Of a DNA stretch of 64,000 nt, positions 23,601-36,236 are shown one piece after another. Where the stretch lies: positions 18,063,869 through 18,127,868 of the forward strand of contig CM033116.1 of NCBI GenBank assembly GCA_019321725.1, in the 5' to 3' direction. Below the pieces are notes generated by a model. The model saw nothing but the letters and a program-made list of their open reading frames with translations, did no database searches and was not told where the DNA came from. Numbering within the stretch: the first letter of the stretch is position 1; each line of letters begins with the position of its first letter. The translations under genes were made by a program, and so were the position numbers. Source of the DNA: Paulownia fortunei. Lineage: Eukaryota; Streptophyta; Magnoliopsida; Lamiales; Paulowniaceae.

Positions 23601-26600
23601 GCAATACATCACAAGACAATCATCGTTCAATCTTCACAGGAAGCATGTCTTAGTGATTTGCCCTAGTATAAATTAATACTACTGAACCATATCTGCTTTT
23701 GATAAAACAATCTGAACACATGCAATTATTCAAAACTGCATTCGGTAGGGAATGGAATGGTAAATATAAATAAAAGAAAAATGAAATTAAATAGGAAAAA
23801 GTCTTGCCCCTCAGGATAAGGGATTTCAATGGCACTACTCGGTCAAGCCTTCCTTTTCTTGATGAATAAAGCCTATTGTTGCTCAAAACTATAAGTGGCT
23901 TATTATTTGTTCATGACCTATTTATCCTATAAATAAGTGTTTTTTGAACCTTTTCTGTCACAAACAGTTCAATCAAGGTTAAGAGGAAACAAAATCCTAT
24001 AGAAGGGATCCTTTTAACATTATATGTCACCATATTTGGCAGCACAAGCACCCTTGTTTTTCTTGAAAGAAGTTATTACTATTTCAAGGACTCACAAAAC
24101 TTTAGGCAAAAATGTTAGTAAGCTTAATACAAAGTCTAAATTGACAAGCATTCATTACAAGCAAAATAAAAGAACAAATGTATTTTTCCAGTTTAAACTA
24201 TGGTAATAATCAAACATGAACCACATGATAGCTAACCATCATTGAATACTGGACCAAGAGACAGCAAGCTAATGATGTCAAGATCTATTATGAATGATCT
24301 AATTACCACTGCCACTGGCTCCAACGATAGCCACACTTCTTCCAGCTGGCACAACAAATGATGTCCCATTAAGAATCTTCCTTTCTGGGAGATAACTACG
24401 TAAGCAGGACAAGGATTGAGCACCACAGAGAAACGTTCTACATTAAATAAATGATAACCCACAAATTCATTGAAACTTGAACTAATTAGCAGCTTAAAAC
24501 ATATGAGCTAGGGACTACTTTAAATAAAATGAAAAAGATTGCGCAGTTCCAACAGAATCACAGCATTTCAGTTTCAAATTTTCTTATTTAAGGTAAGCAT
24601 TGGCATTTCCCAATTTTTTGATGGAATCATAGAAACGGTTTAAGGAGAAACACAACATTTTCGTTCTTGAAGTCTTTTAACAAAGATAAGGGTTGAAAAG
24701 CACACGAAATTGCATATATCAGACTAATGCATTTTTACAAGAAAGGCAGAAATAGAAGTGTGATTCTAGATCATGTACTGATAAAAACATGCGAACATTT
24801 AGTCAATGACTCAAGGAATACACCAGAAACCATGCAGACATAATCAAATAAGATATTATTCGGAATGCTCATGTCATGTAGAAAGGTCCCATAGCAGGTA
24901 CCACGCCCCATGCATGTGCATCCAAGTCTAGACTACAGCCGCTAGAACAGGTGAAATACACCCCCACCCCCCCCCCAACCCCCGACCGGAAAATAACCTC
25001 CTCCGGTCTAAAAGTTATTGTCCCTCTCTTTGCAGTTTTAAAATTTTCTGTTCTGACATATTAGAACACGATCCATCAGAGATTCATCTGTAGCATTACT
25101 GTAAAAGTTATTTCCTTATACTACTCCATAGCCCTATGTTGATAACTGTCTTGCTTAAGTTTTGAGCAGATGCACCACTTCGGCAAAGATCATCCGAAAG
25201 ACCTTGTATTGCTCCACTGTATACACAAAGTTGGTGTACAAGGTGAAATTCTAACCAGAGAACTTAAGGTGCACCTGAAGTGAACATTTTTGAATTCTAT
25301 GCTACCCCCATTCAGTTTCAAAGATTTGGCATCATCTGCATCTGTAATTTCAGACTTCACCTGGAGATGCCAATGAAAGAGAGCAGACAATTAGAATTAC
25401 CAACATTATCAGGAAAATCAACAAACTAATGCAGAGCTGAAAAAATTCCTCAGTCATGCATCACATCCCACTTCAAAATTTCTCCTCTACAAGAACAGTC
25501 AGAAAATGTTCAACAATAAGTCATTTTTGCTAACAAAAAGCTCCACAAGTTTAACAGCAGATGAAATAATGAAATGCATTTTGTTAATTGAAGTTTAATG
25601 GACTGACAATCCCCCCAACAAGAAAAATTCTCGCCCAGTGCCACACTTTGGGCCCATGTTAAGGGGGCCTACAAGAGAGCTCCTAAACAATGGTTCCACT
25701 AGCAACATCTTCACATTTATCCTCACTTTGAAAAAATAGTTAATTCAAATTGCTAGAGGAGTCAACTATACTCATAAATAATTCTAAATTTCCTCCAATA
25801 ATCTATGTGGGATATCACTCCAATTGGAAACACTGAATCTTCATTGCATTCCTTCCACAATCCAAAACCGTCATAGTATACATTGAAACAAGCCTCCTAT
25901 GCCGATAGTACCCTAGGGTCGGCTTTGAAACTGTATAATTGTCACAACCTAGGCCATAGGCGGGGTCCTGCAAACAACACTTTGGCACAATTGGCTACAT
26001 TAGGAACTACTTTGCACTTGTCCTCTTGTGTAGCTCATTTAGTCGGAATTTCTCTTATGAGCCCCTACCTCGTGGGCCTAGGGCGTAATAATTATATTGG
26101 CATCAGGATTGACCAGCGTGAGAGGTCCAATAGACGTGTAACGAAAATGGTCTTGGATTGTAGAAGAAACATGGCTAAGAAGTCTTTTGTCCAATTAGGG
26201 GTGATTGTGATATCCCATATAGGTTGAGGGAGAAAATTTGAATTGATTTATAAATGGAATAAACTCCTAATAACAACTTAAGTTAATCATTTTTGTAAAG
26301 TTATGATGATAGAAAAGTAGTTAACAGGTGAGCCCAATGTTCCGGAGTATCACTTGTGGTTCCCCCACCCCCCGCGAGAAAAAAAATTCGAACACATGCA
26401 AACAACACTAGCACACACCCAAAATCTATCCAAACTCATTAAATGAATTTTTGAAACTTGTACACAATCAGCTTTGACTGGAACCTGACGTAGGCGAGCT
26501 CCAATTGAACATTTGCAACTATAAAGCTAAGAATTGAGAACTTGTAGAATCAACTCAATCACTAGAAAACTGGTTTGGTTTGACCACCAGTAGCTTTCTT

Positions 26601-29600
26601 TCAATTTTGGCTTTCTTCTTACTGAGCTAATCACAACTAGGGAAAAGTGTGGGCAAAAACAATGTGAAAAAACTAGCAAAGCAGCAACTTAGCAACACCA
26701 ATGCTCTCTACCACTCTAAACTCCTCTTGAATCTCAACTTTCAAAGATTAATTTCAAGTCTCATGCGCCAAACTTTGATTTTAGAATTTTTGCGCTCTCT
26801 CCATACATATTTCAATTGCAATCTCCTCGTTTTAGTATGAACAAATTTTGTATCTTATGCATACAACAGTTAGGTGCTAGTCAAATTTAAATTTAATTAT
26901 AAAATGAAAAAATATTACAGAAAGTAATCTAGAAAAGATATTGACAACTTTTATCCGAGTATCCATTTTTCCTTTGTTAAAGGAAGAACTTATATATTTT
27001 TTGGTAGCGTTTCCAATAATATATATTTTATAAAAAAAAATGTAATAATGATGTCATGAGGACATCACACCTTGTCAAATAAGTAATCAGTAAGTCAACC
27101 GATTATATGTCCACTCCAAATTTAGAAACACTGTATAAAATCAAAAAGAAAAAAGAAGGCACATCTCAGTCATTCATAGAAGTAACATTTGTTTTTCTAA
27201 TAAATATATATGCGCACAAACAAGTCTTACACGAATAAAATGCTTAGCCATTGGAAACTACAAACATTTGTATTAGAATGGAGGATATAAAAATGCACAA
27301 TCCACGGATTCTAAAGAATTATTGTCTTCATTTAAGATAGCTTTCCAAATAAACCTTACAATGTTCTTCTCCCATAGCCATGCTTCTTGCCAACTTCATT
27401 TGTCCCAACTCTTCTCATCACCTTAAGTAATGCTACAAGTACTCTTGATAGCAAGCCTCGCCACACCTCCTATGTGCATCCTAGATTGACAAATCTCATA
27501 CAACATTCTCCTTCTTGTTTTGATAGAACTTGAATTGAAATCTCAGTTAATATACAAGAAAAAAATATCAGCAGCACAGAAAACTCTTGGGGCATATGGA
27601 TATGCATCATAGTTGATAGGACTATGTCAGCTTATTAATCTACTTCCTGCTAAAATTACTAGTGCAGGATGAGAGCTCATGAAAGGTAACAATGTCATAT
27701 GACCCACCCCCATTCCCATCCCCATACCCGCCACGAAAAACAGGAAACGAAAGGAAAACAGAAAATGAAAGAAAGATGGAAGAGAAAGCCTTGAATAATA
27801 ACAGAAAATGGAAGGAAAGAATATTCAATAAATGAGTTGATACCTCAAGTAACTGAAACATGGACTTCACGTCGACCAAACCTTGAACTACTTCTCTATA
27901 TACACTTCCAAGGAAGTTGAGTGGAAGAGATAATTGAAACAGTAGGCCATTTACCATGACCTACAAGAAAAACTGTTTCTTAATCAATCACTCCAAAAAA
28001 TAAAAGTATGTTCGTTTAACTGACACCTAAACAATACAATATGAACAGCAAAGAAAGTTGACATTTTTACCAAGTCTCCAACAGTCATATTGCCATTCAT
28101 AATCCCATGTGAACACAACACCATCGCTGCTGAGATACCTATGCTAAATATCAAATTTTGGCCAAAGTTTAAAGAGGCAAGACTTCTTTGAGTTTTTAAG
28201 GCAGCATCTTCATATCCTGAAAGAAATTATTCATCATTATTAATCAAATGAACTCCACTCTAGTAGACATGCAAAAAATAAAGTTGCAGCACAATGAGAG
28301 GTTTAATCTGTGCAAGTCAAATATCCGTGTGTGTGTCAAAAGTATAAAAAAATGAAAGTTTTTCATTACAGTTTAATCATTCAAAAGCTACTTTGAGAAC
28401 CATGGTACTTTTTCAAAATGCATTCCCCCACAATATCTGCTGCATTTCCCAGTCCAAGCCATTTGGAAGCAGGAGCCACTCAGATGGAAGATAATTGCAA
28501 CAATAAAAACATAATCAACTATCAATCACCGGCTCAGGAGGTAAATTCATATTCTGAAGGGCCCCATCCAGCCAGATACATAACATTTTATCAGAAATAA
28601 ATACCTGATTACGAGCATGTACAATATCAGAACTTGCACTTGCTTAGAGACATTAGTTTCCACACCACATTGATAGCAGGTTCATTTGTGTCTCAGGTTT
28701 TAAAAATCCAATTGGGTACCAATACCACCCTCCCCCCTTGTTCCTTTATTTAACTAGGAAGAAATGCTTGATCAACTAAAAGTAGATTTTTGAGGCGGAA
28801 ACAGCTTACTTTTAAGAAACTCATCATATTTATCAGCTTCAAAAGCCTCATTGTTGAAATACTTCACAGTCTGAATAAGATAGAAACCAATAACCATCAT
28901 GCTTTGAAACTCAAGTCATTAACAGTGTGTATAAGTGCAAAATAATTCTCCAATAAAAGTAGTTAACTCACCTCATAGTTAATTAAAGAATCAACTGCCC
29001 GTGTATTAGCATCATTATCAGCTTTGTTCATTGCCTTCCTAAATTTTGTTCTCCACTATAAATAACAAATCAAAAGTAGTAAATTACAAACATATAAAAC
29101 TTGGACCAACCATAGACGAAAGTAAAACAACCATCTAGCATCCTACAAACAGATAATGCCCTCCACATGTCATAACTGACTGTTGAACTGAAGAAATATG
29201 GTAAATCACACAAAAGGAAAAAAAAAAAGATCAGGCAAAATGAATACGGAGAAGACTGAGGTAGAAACAACTGAGGTGAAGATTCTATATTTAATATTAA
29301 AAAAAAAAGAGGAAAAAAAAAAAACCTGTGTCACAGTCAACGTGAAGACTATATATGCTGCCATGGACAGGGAAGTAATCCATGCAAACGGTGCTCCAAA
29401 ATTATATGCAAGAATACCAGATACCATTAATATCTGGAAAGGCCATACACTAAATCAGTTATGATTTAGATAATATTGCTGATAAACTGTAAAAACTTTG
29501 CAGCAGTATTTTGTACTGCAATAACAGCAAACAAGGAAAAAGAATGATATGGAAGATCACAAAGAACCGTACCTCTAATACAGTTGGTGCAACATTGAAG

Positions 29601-32329
29601 ACCATGGATGAAAGAATAAAATTTATAGCCCTGCTACCACGATCAATAATTCGATTAAGAGCACCTGTTTCTCGACTACAAATAGAACAAGACAAATGAA
29701 AGTCAAGACTAGCTGTAGAATGGCATTGTTAGCACATCAGAAACAATTGACAGAACAGCAGGCACTACTCTCATTCATAAGTGAAATTAATCAATTGGAG
29801 AACAGGGAAAAAAAACTGCAAAGACAAACTAAAATGCGGAGTATTTGAGAACTTTAAGGCACTTGTTGGTTTTCTAGAGTTGTTTACATGATGCAAAAGG
29901 TATCAACAAGAAACAATGGGCACCTCAGGAATAAAGCTTTACTAAGAGAATGTTTCTTATGAAATACCTAAGGTGATATTGCAAGTCAAGCTCATGCAAA
30001 TGTGAAAAGACCTGCAGGAAGATGGAGACAATAGCATAGGTCAGAACAAAAAAAATTCATCACAACTCATAAGTCATCTATTAAATAATTGATAATTGAG
30101 TAACATGAGAATGTACCTCTAGCCATATATAATTCACTATTTATGTAGTCACAACTTCACTGCCAGGTGTGCAGTTCAGCAGCATAATTCACATGTTATA
30201 CTAGTCAATAATAGGCAAGTTCGAGATTTTTCTGAATTAATTTCTCCATCACCTTAACACCAGATATTAGGTATTGCTTGCTAAACCATGGTTCACCTCG
30301 TTACACTAGTTTATATCATCAAAAACTTTGCAAATGCAATCAACTAAAAATTAGAAAGGATTGACATAGTTCTAGCTTATTTCAATCAATGGTATTTAAA
30401 ATTCTACTGGGCCCATGATTGATAACTTTCTATATTAGAGGTAATATTTACTATATGTGATTTTCAGAAACTTGTGATTTCTGCAGCATATGCAATAACT
30501 CAAATTAATCAATTTATCATTTCCAAACCAATGTAACTTCCACTATATAGCTTTCATTATCATTTTTCTCCTTTCCCATTTTCTAGGTTTTAAGATATTG
30601 GGAAACAAATAAGATCCTTATCCCTCATTGCTAATTGATCTGGATATCTTCTTGGTTTGAGGGTTGTGGGTGGTTGTAGTGGTGAGAGAAGGTTGGACAG
30701 AAATAGGCTTAAATGGAATGTGACAGGATAGCTGGTGCAGAGTCATATGGTCATTTGCTTGGTCAAAGACTCAAGTGCTTATGAACCGTGAAACAGAGGT
30801 TGGCCCCAATGCTGTAATTTTATTATTTAGCTTATAAGCAACTGGAGGGGTTTCACTTGAATTTGAAAGCTTTTTCTTGTAATTTTTATCAAGCATGTGC
30901 AAAATGAAAAGTGGGCTCATAAGCTGTTTCCCAATCCAAAGCATCATCTCAAACTTCCCTCTATGGAAAACGGTTTTCATGTCCGCAAACCATTCATTTG
31001 AAATCATTCAAAGAACTATGAAAGAAGCTAAAACTGAAATAAAATGCCCCAAGTACTCCATGACAACATTCACCCTCCTAGATGGTCTTTTTGACCCCAT
31101 TAGAACTTTTCTTCTTTGCCACTCACTTGAAAATTATTTTTCTATGTCTTGCAAAAGAATTAGAGAAGTCGTCCAGAAAAAGAGTCAATCATAGCAAGAT
31201 GTAAACAAAAAATAATACCTGCTATAAATCATTTGCCACTAAAAATAGTACAAATTAGCGATACACAGTTCAAACACATGAGAAATGAAGAAAAAGAAGG
31301 AAACTTCAGTCTCATACCTTCCTGGAAACCTGTCGAATTGTTCTCAATGCCACCTTAGAGAATATCGTAGTTCGCAATTCTACAGCAAAAGAACTGAGAT
31401 AATTTCCACAAACAAAAAGGTAGCACATATTGGAATTTTCAGGCATTTCATACCCTAAACACAAGCTAAGAATCTATAAATTCAGCAGGAAAACCAAATA
31501 CTCGATCACTTCAGAACGACATACCATTAAAAGCAGAAGCCCCAGACCGTGCCATACCATAGCCAATTATTATTGCAGCTGGGCTAGCAAAGAGAGCTAA
31601 AACAGTAGAATTAGCAGCTGTGAACTCGGCAAGAGCACCAGCATTGCTTGTCGTTGTCGCTAACCAATCTACAGCAAGCTTAAACAAGAATGGCACCTGA
31701 ACATTCACCACCTTCACACACCCAACCAAATTAATCAAAAGATTACTACCAAACACATTGCTGACATATCTACATGTGCAGGTAATTACTGTTTAGTTAC
31801 TTTGGCGCCAATGAGGAGGCCCAAGGCAGCCACGACCCGGACCCGAAACTCAAGATTATCTTTCATCCAGAGGTATTTGGCAAGAGTTTTGACGATTTTA
31901 GTGTCAGGGACGTTCTCTTCTGAAGCTCCAATCTTCTTCAACGACGTGGGTTGCTCTTGATTTGATGCTGTTGAAAACAGCGCATACCCATTTGGCGCCG
32001 CGCCCTGTTAAACAACCCAACCACCCATTTAAGCAAAAATATCCAGACATGCTACAGACTCGTCGAAAAATGAATATTCAAACAAATCTGCTTACGGGGG
32101 GGTTTTGGGCGGGTTTGGAGGGGTAATCGGAGAGGAAAGCGTTAAGGCGCTTGAGCACCATAGGCGTCGTTCTGGCGGAGCTCCACGATCCGGGTTTAGT
32201 CGATAGATTTCCAGCTCCATAGCTTCGATTGGAGTGAAGCGCAACGCCTTGCGAACCATAATTAAAACGGCGACAAGGAATGGAATGATTCACATATCTC
32301 AGCCACCTCGATGCAAAAGCTGCCTGCAT
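20700..32329 (-). CDS. ABCB25: Mitochondrial half-size ABC transporter, ATM3/ABCB25 type (20 exons, one frameshift)
   Basis: Inner-membrane exporter of a glutathione-linked sulfur compound needed for cytosolic Fe-S and Moco assembly (family knowledge). Exons, minus strand: 32329-32096, 32004-31801, 31711-31525, 31379-31318, 30011-29968, 29675-29573, 29433-29326, 29055-28972, 28870-28810, 28216-28071, 27960-27844, 25360-25275, 24395-24307, 23438-23382, 23021-22941, 22825-22760, 22673-22581, 21971-21907, 21834-21699, 20843-20700. All introns are GT-AG. Apart from one extra base the exons give 721 codons, against about 728 aa in Arabidopsis ATM3. Residues 1-80 form an Arg/Ser-rich mitochondrial presequence; ~130-450 is the membrane domain with the [20 protein letters not shown] motif; ~470-721 is the ATPase domain: Walker A GASGSGKST (504-512), Q-loop VVPQD (549-553), signature LSGGE (608-612), Walker B with CDEATSALD (631-639), H-loop His664. 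Exon 14 has T7 (23398-23405 area) where T6 is expected, giving a stop at codon 522. Confidence 0.93.
21083..21456. mobile_element. 322 bp insertion flanked by 26 bp direct repeats, in ABCB25 intron 19
   Basis: atgcatattattttgatatc...gtt (21083-21108) recurs at 21431-21456 with a single mismatch in 26 bases. The 322 bases between them are less AT-rich than the intron and rich in AGCT words (aatagctaactagg, tagctactataac, gagctctat). The flanking repeats look like a target-site duplication. 26 bp is too long for most DNA transposons and would suit a non-LTR/SINE insertion, but no poly(A) tail or clear pol III box is visible. The 64-codon minus frame inside has no recognisable domain. Confidence 0.45.
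24958..25035. repeat. C-rich tract and degenerate Stowaway-like end in ABCB25 intron 12
   Basis: A run of about 25 bases is almost all C (24960-24985). Next to it, acctcctccggtctaaaagt resembles the ctccctccgtccc terminal motif of Stowaway MITEs, but no matching right end was found. Similar C-rich tracts occur at 26362-26376 and 48880-48898. Confidence 0.3.
25803..26222. mobile_element. 420 bp element with 16 bp terminal inverted repeats in ABCB25 intron 11
   Basis: CTATGTGGGATATCAC (25803-25818) is matched at the other end by GTGATATCCCATATAG (26207-26222), an inverted repeat with 15 of 16 bases agreeing. The interior is clearly less AT-rich than the surrounding intron (cctaggccataggcggggtc; cccctacctcgtgggcctag). 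This is consistent with a transposon or a repeat fragment of different origin. No target-site duplication was recognised. The 114-codon plus-strand frame it contains (25883-26227) has no known domain. Confidence 0.45.
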
Positions 32330-34087
32330 TTTAATGCATTTGAAGAAAATCTAAAGAATTTTCTAGTTAAATACAAGATATGTACAATTTTTGTCGAGAA
32401 ATATGGCGAAAAAATTAACCATGAAATATAAAAATAAACAATATACAAATACATAGAATAAAATATAAGGGTAAAAGAATTGTTATGAGTTACTAAACAA
32501 TTTGTTTTGATTTTATTTTTATATATATTATGCTTGTATTTATTTTTGTTATATAAAATTATTTTACATATTTATTTAATTTATAAGTATAATACAATTC
32601 AAAAATAATTATGTAATAATAATTAGTACTTTTATAAATTATTAGATTTTTTATTTTTTATTTTTATGATATTCAACTAATACTTATAAATATTTGTATA
32701 TAATTTTAGATTTTAATTAATTATTATAAATATTTATTAAAACAGTATATTACTCATCAAGTGTTATATGAAATAAAAATAATATGTGTACTAAATATTT
32801 CACATAATATTATTTATTAAATTCATAATAAATTTTTTTTTTTAGTATTTATATGTATAAGTATTATACAAGTATAAGGTTATCAAAATATTTGAAAATA
32901 ATGCTTAGAGTGAGTGGAAAACTTGACTAATGACATACTATTCACAATTATGTAAAAAGTTTAACATCGGCTAAGACTCAAATTTTTTGTGGGATTTAAA
33001 TTAATGATATTATAATTGTTTGGGATTCAAAATAATTCTAGGCCATGTGTAATTTGTTTTTTTAATTTAATAAAAAGTAATTATGAATTTAGTGTCTGAC
33101 GAGTATATATTTTTGTATAAAATAAAGCTCATGAAAGCTTGAATCATATTCGATCTTGGTATAAGTTTTAGGTATTTTAGTAAAGTAATCTTAAACAAAA
33201 TGGATTGTTAAGATATAATTACATTATAGAAGTTAATGTAATTTCATTAAATTTAATTATAATGGTAAAATAGCATATCTCAATTCTCATTGGCTGCCAA
33301 ATTGACAACATTGAGAAATAAATATTCCTCGACTCTCCATAAAAGATGTTAGAGTTGACTTTTCAACAAGTTTAAAAAAAAAGTCAACATTTTAATTTTC
33401 TACCAAAATTACCCTCTTAAAAAAGTGGTAGTTACACAATTTGAAAATTTTATATGAAGTAAAAAGGAAAAAAAAAAAACCCACTCCTTCCTAATAGGAA
33501 TTGTAAAATATATATAAACTCCCGAGAATAGTTGTATGGGACGCCATGTCCCAAGTTCAAATCTCCGCACAATATTTTTTTCAATCGAATCTGTCTTATC
33601 AAACTTGTTTAATGCAATTTATTTAATTAGTATAATTTACAATCTATTGTATCAAGTCGAAAGTTTACCTTTTAATTTGTCACTCTCAATATTATAGTTA
33701 CATAAATCATCGAATATGTAAATGACAAAATCCTAATTTATCAAATTTAAGAATGCACGGTTTGTGGTTTTCAATTCTCCTTTTCTATATCTAAGCAACA
33801 AAAATTATGGAATATGTAGATGATAAATTGTAATCAATCAAATTTAAGGAGGGGCATAATAGTCAACCTAATCAACAATTTGTCTAAAATCAGATACTAA
33901 AAAAAATGTATATTATTAGTTCATCAAAACAAATAAAAATAGAATCTTAGATATCTTTTTATGTGTCGAAAGGATTATATAATTTCAATTGGCTCAAAGT
34001 TGTTTTCTTAATGCATAAAAATATCGAGAACAAGCTCAAAAACAAAACAATAATCTAACTCAAATCATAGAATAATTTGGTAGAGTT
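32330..34087. promoter_or_regulatory. Upstream region of the ABCB25 gene, AT-rich spacer
   Basis: This includes the promoter and 5' UTR of the minus-strand ABC transporter gene, without a single clear TATA box, since the DNA is generally AT-rich. At 33535-33566 'gggacgccatgtcccaagtt' followed by caaatctcc resembles the tRNA-like B-box portion of plant SINEs. No A box or tail is clear, so a SINE is only a weak possibility. No protein gene is seen. Confidence 0.35.
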
Positions 34088-35072
34088 ACTTTGATGATTA
34101 ATTTAATAGTTTATAGTTATTGTGATTAATAATTAATTAGTTATCGTGTAATAAGATGATGTTAACAATTTACGTGAAAGTGTAGTTGCGATTTCAATTT
34201 CTATTTTTTTTTAATGAAAGCGTATTGTGCTTTATCTCATAATTGTGATTTTAGTAATAATTATATAATTAATTTTTTTGAATAATAATTACAATATTAA
34301 ATATTTACATTATAGAAATTTTAAAAACATACAAAAATACTAAAAAAGACCACTAATATATCGATGGTGTTGTCGTCTATCTCGACGTTCATCCTCAACA
34401 ACAGTATCAATATTATGTGATTAATTTTGGGTTGGATCATCAACATATGTATTATAGTTTAAATTAAAATTCAGCCGACATAATGAAGTTGTGGAACTCG
34501 ACTCTCTATGATCATGATACCCACTGTTTAAATGTGGAAATGTAACAGCCGAGATAATAAATTCTCTATATCCAAAATCATATTATGTACTAATTTAATA
34601 ATTTATTGTAAATAGGATACGATTTTAGACGCCGAGTTTCAATTTAAACTATAGTTCATATGTTGATCAGTTACATAATACTGATGTATCTGTTGTTGAG
34701 GATAGACAACACTACCACCAATATACTTATGGTAATGGTGTCCATTTTTAATATTTTTTTTATTATTATATTTTTAAAATTTCTACAATATATATATTTA
34801 ATACTGTAATTATTATTCAAAAAAATTAACTATGATTATTAACTGTATGATTATTACTAAAATCACAATTATAAGAAAAAACACAACACAAAATTGCGCT
34901 TCCACTAAAATAAAATAAAAAAATTTGAAAGCATAATTGAAGACTATGCTTTCAATTAAAAGCTAAACCTTCACTTAGGCTTTCATACAATTTATTAACA
35001 ATCTCTCATTACACGATAATTAATTAATTACTAATTATATTTTCAATAAACTATCAAATTATTCTTACTTTG
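34088..35072. mobile_element. Foldback (long inverted repeat) element, ~1 kb
   Basis: The arm at about 34088-34485 and the arm at about 34605-35072 are reverse complements over roughly 400-470 bp with moderate divergence and one large indel. Landmarks on the left are aattaattagttatcgtgta, aattgtgattttagtaata, tattaaatatttacattata, cctcaacaacagtatcaat and catcaacatatgtattatag. Each appears inverted on the right (tacacgataattaattaatt; tattactaaaatcacaatt; tatatatatttaatactgta; atctgttgttgagg; ctatagttcatatgttgatc). The loop is about 120 bp. No coding capacity and no certain target-site duplication were seen. It fits a foldback or long-TIR MITE; transcription through it would give a long hairpin RNA. 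Confidence 0.7.
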
Positions 35073-35890
35073 ACATATACACATTTTCTTAATTACTGTT
35101 TTGTACTCGGAGAAAGTTTATGTGGAAACCACTAAAAGAAATTGCAGGATTAGCAGCAACAGGAGAACAATGAACTCACAAAGCAGAGAGAAAAATGGAA
35201 CAGATACAGCGGTACAATAAGCTCAAGTCTCAACATATGTTGTTCATTTCATCGATAACAGAAAAAATGGAGCAGACAATGCAATATCCATTAGATTTCT
35301 GGAGTGCTTTTGGTTGGGTAAAAACATAATCTACTAGATCAAATGTGTAGGAAAACATAATATGACGAACCAAAAAAGATCAAATACAGGCAAAGCATAA
35401 TACATTGGCAAGGATTTTTGATGTTCAACAGCAAAGAGTTTAACTGACATTATCTTGCTTTTCATTATCCGCCACATAATTCACCATACAGGTTCCTCCG
35501 GAAGAAACCTGTTGCTGTAATCTCATTTTTTTTTTCAACGATGTTTTTACCATTAATTTCACCATTAGAGTTCCTATAGACTGATGATATCATGGAGTTG
35601 TGACTTATAGGTGTGCTATAGTAGGTTTGCACAACACAAATTACATCACAAATTGAACAATTGACTACTATGATGGTCAATAAACAGCTCAAAGATGCAA
35701 CACAACTCAGTTAATCATTGACCCAGGAAAAAAAAAAATGAAGAAGAAGACGACGACGATGAGGATGATCAAGAAGAGCTTTACAAATTACAAGAGCAAT
35801 TATACTGCCTACAAGAATTCTAAGATGGCCTAAATATGTGTGTGTATATATACTTTCTAGCAAAGATAAACATGCTCATACTCGTTTGAG
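35073..35890. other. Spacer downstream of SCC4, nothing certain
   Basis: A short GAA/GAC-rich low-complexity stretch (35738-35785) is the only distinct feature. The last part probably belongs to SCC4 3' untranslated sequence. The 75-codon minus frame at 35465-35692 has no known domain. Confidence 0.35.
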
Positions 35891-36236
35891 CAATTCTACT
35901 ACACACCAAAATGGGGCACTTAACACATTTGAGTGGATGCTCATACTCATCCACCAACAGCGACCTTTGCCCTTCCATGCTTTGTACATCAAACAAGTTT
36001 AACTTACAGGTGGGATACTATAATTTTCTCTTCCCAAGCCTCCCAATGTCCAAATCCATAAGGCAATTCTACTACACACCAAAATGGGGCACTTTAACAC
36101 ATTTGAGTGGATGCTCATACTCATCCACCAACAGCAACCTTTGCCCTTCCATGCTTTGTACGTCAAACAAGTTTAACTTACAGGTGGGATACTATAATTT
36201 TCTCTTCCCAAGCCTCCCAATGTCCAAATCCATAAG
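35891..36236. repeat. Tandem duplication of the SCC4 3' end (2 x 173 bp)
   Basis: 35891-36063 and 36064-36236 are near-identical, differing at about three positions: cttaac/ctttaac, acagcgacc/acagcaacc and tacatc/tacgtc. The inner copy (36064-36236) carries the last 14 codons of SCC4 with its stop and the proximal 3' sequence. The outer copy repeats those codons and stop as untranslated DNA. The very low divergence makes the duplication recent. The 147-codon plus-strand frame (35911-36354) is an antisense shadow created by the duplication. Confidence 0.95.

Noticed and set aside
25883..26227. 114-codon plus-strand ORF
   Set aside because: Lies inside a TIR-bounded repeat in an ABCB25 intron and shows no transposase or gag/pol motif.
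30771..31007. 78-codon minus-strand ORF in ABCB25 intron 4, considered as retroelement remnant
   Set aside because: No reverse transcriptase, integrase or gag motif could be identified.
20700..32329. Calling the ABC transporter a pseudogene
   Set aside because: All 20 exons, splice sites and catalytic motifs are intact apart from one homopolymer base, which is a common assembly error, so it is annotated as a gene with a flagged frameshift.
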